A stretch of DNA of 64,000 bases, from contig JACGCN010000009.1 of assembly GCA_014905825.1 (NCBI GenBank), forward strand, positions 1,302,001 through 1,366,000. The letters run 5' to 3'. Positions 59,734 through 64,000 of this stretch are shown piece by piece. The stretch is from Lyophyllum atratum. Lineage: Eukaryota; Basidiomycota; Agaricomycetes; Agaricales; Lyophyllaceae. The position numbers and the translations under genes were made by a program. The notes below the pieces were generated by a model. That model worked only from the letters and a program-made list of their open reading frames with translations, had not been told where the DNA came from and searched no databases. Numbering within the stretch: the first letter of the stretch is position 1; every line of letters begins with the position of its first letter.

Positions 59734-61005
59734 CTAGCAGGCCGAGATGGGTTCCGGATAAAGAAAATTGAAATCCTCCGGCGACGCGAGGAGTTCGGAG
59801 GAGAGATAATCGGAGAAAGTGAAATCAGAAGGCAAGGGCGATGAGTATGATGAACTTGAGGGTGGGGGAGAATCGGAGAAATCGGAGAAGTCGGATGGGG
59901 AAGGGGAGGAGGAGGCAAAAGAGGATGGCGAGGATCCAACGGCAGAGAAATCGTCCCAGTTGACGTTAAAGTCCTCATCGACACAAGGAGGTGAAATAGG
60001 CAGCTCGGGCAGAGTCGCATCAGCCATCCATGGCATCCCGTTGACTGACGAGGGTTGAGAGTAGTCGAAGTGTGTATCCACGGGGCAGATTGGATTCCAC
60101 GCGATCTGAGCCGCGGATTCGACGTGCGTGAACTCGTATTGATTGACGTAGGCGTCGAAGTAGTTGGAGGGATACTCGTCGACCTTTTCGAGTTGCTGGC
60201 CAGCACCAGAAGCGGGAAACAGGTGGAATGGCACAGGTCCGGAACTAGGAGGGGTATAGGACTCTGGATCCGATGTCCCACAAGTTTGCTCGGGCTGGAA
60301 AAGATCCTTGTCCCAGGGATACGAGAACAGATCGTCCTGAGGAGCGTCGCAATTCAAGTCAAGGGTGTCGAGAGCGGCGGGAAGGGAGTCCAAGAAGGTA
60401 GAGAAGTCCTGCAGTTTTTCCGGGACTTCTTGCGGTGAAGAGATCAAGGAAGCCGACGAAGATTCTTCTGAGGCGCGACGTCTGTACGGGGCATGGCGCC
60501 TGGATTGCTTGGTACCGACAGACTTTGCGTTTGCGCTGTTATGTTTCGGAATGTAGGCATGAGTCCTCTTCCTGTGGCGAGTCAAAGACCCAGGGTCGGC
60601 TGTCCTGAATTCGCAGTCAGGGCAGGCATGTGGTTTCTCGCCGGTACTATAGAGAATGAACGATGAGTTATAGCTTGGACCTGCGGAGTGGGTATACTCA
60701 CTGTGTACTGATATGGGTATTCAAGTTTGATTTCTGGAGATTCTGGTACTGGCAGCCGTCGAAGGGGCACTTGTACATCCTGAGAAGTAAAGTCAGTATG
60801 ACTATTTCTTGACATTTGAATGTTCACGTACATTGCTGCATTTTCCGTGGAGTGGAGTCGGTTGTGGCGAGGTACGTCCCCCTTATAGCGAGTTACTACG
60901 CCGCACACCTCGCATGGCTCAGTGTTGACAACTTTCTATAAACGAGGGTAAGTGATTGAGTGAAAATGTGACGGAAGAGGATCTCACAATATAATCGCGG
61001 GGCAT
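59734..61005 (-). CDS. C2H2 zinc-finger transcription factor (three fingers)
   Basis: Exons 61005-60988 (18 nt), 60935-60832, 60779-60702 and 60646-59734 give 370 aa. The start MPRDYI leads directly into finger 1, CEVCGVVTRYKGDVPRHNRL, ending H. Finger 2 is CPFDGCQYQNLQKSNLNTHI, ending STH. Finger 3, after the linker TGEKPHA, is CPDCEFRTADPGSLTRHRKR, ending TH. Each finger interrupts or abuts an intron. The basic segment SRRHAPYRRRASE is a likely nuclear signal. The C-terminal 250 residues are acidic and Ser/Pro/Asp/Phe-rich (e.g. SDFSDFSDSPPPSS), typical of an activation domain. Target genes are unknown; the neighbouring CE16 pair is a possible but untested target. Confidence 0.9.
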
Positions 61006-62837
61006 GATAGGCAAGTGAAATGTAAAAGCGCAGGAAAGCGGAGAGGGAGAGCGGGCTGCTTGAGTAGGGAAGGCGGGGCGCCTGTGAGTTGATGAACACC
61101 CATTGGCATCCCGCCTTTAAAGCAATGCCCTATCGCCTCCTGGTCACTGAGCAGGAGGATTGGTTTTCACCCACTTTTTTAAAAGTTACCCTATTAGGAG
61201 AAAAGCAGAGCGTTCAGCGAACCAATCGTCCCAGTGAGGCAGGAGGCGGTCAAAGCAGAACTGATTGAGCCACCCGCTTAGAGTATAAGGAAATAATCAC
61301 CGATTGGCAAGACCCATATTTTTTAAAATACCATTATAGGAAACGATCGACACGTTTTGCAAACATAGCCATGCGCGATGAGTGGCTCAGAGCAACGTTC
61401 TTTTGTCCTGATGAAGACAACTGGTAACCAGACGTCTTGTTAGACGCCAATTTCTCAATAAATGGGGAACATTACCAGCTTAGCATCCTAAGAGACGCGT
61501 TGAGCTCGCTGCCCAGAGGTTCATCCGATTCCCACTGACTTTGCCAGACTTGTAGAAGGATACTTGGATTTCATGTTGTGCCCTTGAAGCCGCCGCGTCG
61601 AAACAAGGGGTCACCGGGCCGAAATATTTCCATCTCGTGATGAGCCTCTGTTCACAATAGTCACAAACAAACGCTTGCCTTCCCCCGGACTCAACACGGC
61701 AGGTTGACTGCATGGCCCGCATTGGAACGTAACCTTTGCTCGCAATCTGCACCTATCTGACCGTCTTATGTCTTTGTCGTCTGCGGGTCATTTTTTCTAG
61801 CCCCCGAGCTATAACGTGTATGCAACTTCCGCCACCATGCGATATGCGCCTTCTCGACGCTCGACCTATCAACTCCAGCCTGTTCACCGACATATACGGT
61901 GTACAACGTTGCCTAAGCTATTGTTGTCTTTAACCTTGAAGACGCGGGCATTTTCCGAGATCTCTCGAAGCAGATGACTGCCGATTCATTGAAACCGACC
62001 TCGACTTGGGTGAAACTGTGAGCGACTTGACCCCTTTCGAATAACCACGAATTCACGTGGCGAAGACTCCCAGATTCCACGCACGCGCCAGTTCTAGCGA
62101 AGGTCCTATTCTGCCATAATGCTCGCCAATTGCTTTCAACCGCGCCTGCTTGTACGACGTCGAGAATACCAGTGCCGAAACTCGCGCCTTGACTGGCCAT
62201 AACAGGAACTGCCAACGTCCCTTCGGAAAGACCGCTCTCCAGGCTGAAATAAAATCTTGTCTTCCAGTCCACCTGCGTCACTGTCAGGTTTACCTGGATA
62301 TTTTTCTTCTTATCTTTGTCGTCAATTACCATGATTTCTGCAATTCACACACCCGCTCTCCTGAAAAGTGGGGCGTTCCTCTTCACATATGCGAAACACT
62401 CATTGTGTCCTTCCATCATCCGCGAGTGAACAAAAAGATTATTCACTGCAACAAGACCTAGAGAGTCGAATGATACCCGAGAGCGATAAATCTGAATACT
62501 GGTATACCTGTCTGAATTTATATGCTGTCTCTCCAAGGCTCACTAGCTCACTAGAGTTTCCTGTAAGAGGAAGATGTAAGCGTGATTGGACATAGAAAGA
62601 AGTGAATGAGGACAGGAACTTGAAGCAGTCGCGGTACGTTCAAACGGGCCAGTCGCCAAACGGCCCCAATGGGTAGGAATGAGACGGAACTCCGTCCGGT
62701 ACGATATCAAGTATTTTCAGAACGATGAAGATCTATGGACAGGTCAATAACAACTTATATCGTAACACAATAATACAGACATATATAGCATAATCTTTGG
62801 TCCATCGAGCTCTAGCCAATCTTATGGTAAAAAGAAT
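61006..62837. other. 1.8-kb intergenic region, one uncertain frame
   Basis: C2H2 gene promoter on the left, with CCAAT-like boxes around 61225 (minus-strand ATTGG). A 139-codon minus frame at 61913-62332 is the longest; I see no motif, start context or splice partner and do not call it. No repeat or RNA gene seen. Confidence 0.45.
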
Positions 62838-63631
62838 TCACGATCGTAGGCCATCGGGAGACCAGGCGAACCCTTCCATAGCTCGGATCGGGGGTGGATA
62901 AGGCACTGACGATCCCGGCGCTTTCATAGCGGGAGTATAGCCACTGACCACGAGAGCGGGCACAACTAAATGTTGCTGAGGGCGTGCCCGTTCGAAGTTC
63001 GGAATCGAAGCCAATTTGGTGGCATCCAAACCACGACCTTTTTTCCTCACATGTGGCACACTGCTGTTTTCTTCTTTCAATTTGCGAGGGCGACGCAGCC
63101 TACTACGTGAGGTCTTAGAAGTGACCGTGCGCTTTGGCAGGTCGTTTTTGGACTTTGGCAAAGTTGTGTCAATGCTACACGGCGGATTTGAGAGCACTCT
63201 TCCTTGGATAGAGGCGACCTACTTACTGTGCAGTGTCGACATGTTCACGGATCCTTTCGGCGCAACGGTCGGTGAAGTGGCATCCAGCCTTCGCGAGAGG
63301 ACAAGACAGTCTAGACGCAGAACACTAGTTTATGATAATCCACACGAGGTTGTGAATGAGAAACGTACATAGGCTTGACTATATTCTTTTGTCGATGCAC
63401 CTTCACATGCAGCCTGAGGCTGTAGGCACTTCCAAATTGTTTCGTACAATTAAGCTCCTTGCAGGCATATTTCTGACAGTGAACTATCTCAGTCAAATGA
63501 ATAATTCGACTGCTTTGAAGCGGGCGTACAGGTGGCTCCGGTGGTCGCACAAGTGGCTTGAAGGTCTCTGAATCAACTGGTTCAGGTTGTCGAGTATCAA
63601 CCCACGGGAATAGAGACAGCGTATTCGGCAT
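62838..63631 (-). CDS. Small protein with one good and one variant C2H2-type finger
   Basis: Exons 63631-63369, 63310-63227 and 63174-62838 join in frame to 227 aa, starting MPNTLSLFPWVDTRQPEP. Finger 1 is CKELNCTKQFGSAYSLRLHV, ending KVH (C-x4-C-x12-H-x3-H). Exon 2 supplies LSCPLAKAGCHFTDRCAERI, then REHVDTAH, a C-x6-C type finger variant. A basic stretch follows (KRTVTSKTSRSRLRRPRKLK), a likely nuclear signal. The C-terminus (ALVVSGYTPAMKAPGSSVPY) has no known domain. Probably a DNA-binding regulator. An upstream exon beyond 63631 cannot be excluded. Confidence 0.7.
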
Positions 63632-64000
63632 ATCCAACGGAGGTGGTTATGGTGGGCATTGCAGCGCACTTTTATATCCCAAGATCATGGCAAAGGATGG
63701 CCAGGAATTGTCAAAGCGAAGTCAAAGCGGTGGGACAAAATCTCAGTCAAAGCTGTTAGGCCTCTTTGACCAGGTGGCAGGTGGCCATCGCCCGACGAGT
63801 ATTTGAATTTCAACGTGGAGCCACGGCCAGTTGTGAAGACGAGTCATGAATTGTGAATTCAAGTAGAAATGGTCAACCCCGGTGTATCAGAGTGTATCCA
63901 TGGATGGTGAAAGAAATTGGAAAGGAAAGGTACGTACTTTAACTTAGGCGACGCCTGCACACAAATGCAAATTGTGACGCCATACAAATCACACGGAAAC
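63632..64000. other. Right-edge flank
   Basis: Upstream side of the small zinc-finger gene. An 82-codon plus-strand frame (63558-63806) overlaps that gene antisense and has no features. Confidence 0.5.

Noticed and set aside
61913..62332. 139-codon minus frame
   Set aside because: Longest frame in its region, but no motif, splice partner or start support; left uncalled.

Overview
The window is a piece of nuclear chromosome from a filamentous basidiomycete, most likely an Agaricomycete. The evidence is many short introns (about 45-65 nt, GT...AG), very short exons, an AA9 lytic polysaccharide monooxygenase, two CE16-type GDSL esterases, and several protein families I know only from mushroom-forming fungi. 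There are no operons; genes lie on both strands and share only intergenic promoters. Exon structures were built by hand from splice signals and checked by frame arithmetic.

Layout. 1-6.2 kb (minus): 5' part of the RAD17 checkpoint clamp loader, then an O-methyltransferase with a long repeat-bearing tail. 8.2-10.1 kb (plus): DAO-type FAD oxidoreductase. 10.8-14.7 kb (minus): a multi-pass membrane protein of unknown function and an AA9 LPMO. About 16-16.7 kb: a truncated, frameshifted duplicate of the eEF1B-gamma gene. 17.4-18.9 kb (plus): a disordered protein of unknown role. 19.4-24.7 kb (minus): a giant RING-H2 protein of about 1,633 aa. 26.5-31.1 kb (minus): an F-box-like/LRR protein, the E2 enzyme UBC13, and a secreted protein with LPG-x-P repeats. 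32.2-36.7 kb (plus): a Bem46/ABHD13-type hydrolase and a Zn2Cys6 transcription factor, converging on unrecognised exons. 38.5 kb: an intron-containing tRNA-Ala(UGC) in a gene-poor stretch. 41.6-44.4 kb (plus): a secreted protein with an SVKAT coding minisatellite. 45-52.9 kb (minus): a second F-box-like/LRR gene, calcineurin A, and the bifunctional arginine-biosynthesis gene ARG5,6. 54.4-59 kb (plus): two CE16 paralogues with a non-autonomous hAT element between them. 59.7-63.6 kb (minus): two C2H2 zinc-finger genes.

Functional themes. Plant-biomass attack is represented by the AA9 enzyme and the esterase pair. Ubiquitin signalling is represented by UBC13, the RING-H2 protein and two F-box-like proteins. 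Housekeeping or signalling genes are RAD17, calcineurin A, ARG5,6 and Bem46. I see no co-regulated cluster and no clearly new multi-gene system.

The strongest anomalies are: (1) five separate single-base frame breaks confined to the reductase half of ARG5,6, with the kinase half intact; (2) a 966-bp element with a 9-bp terminal inverted repeat and a perfect 8-bp target-site duplication; (3) a four-copy R/K-x-S-x-A-Q-L motif in the O-methyltransferase tail; (4) an intron-retaining partial copy of eEF1B-gamma. Single-base frame breaks also occur in the first F-box gene (a T7 run) and the Zn2Cys6 factor, so either local assembly indels or real decay must be considered.
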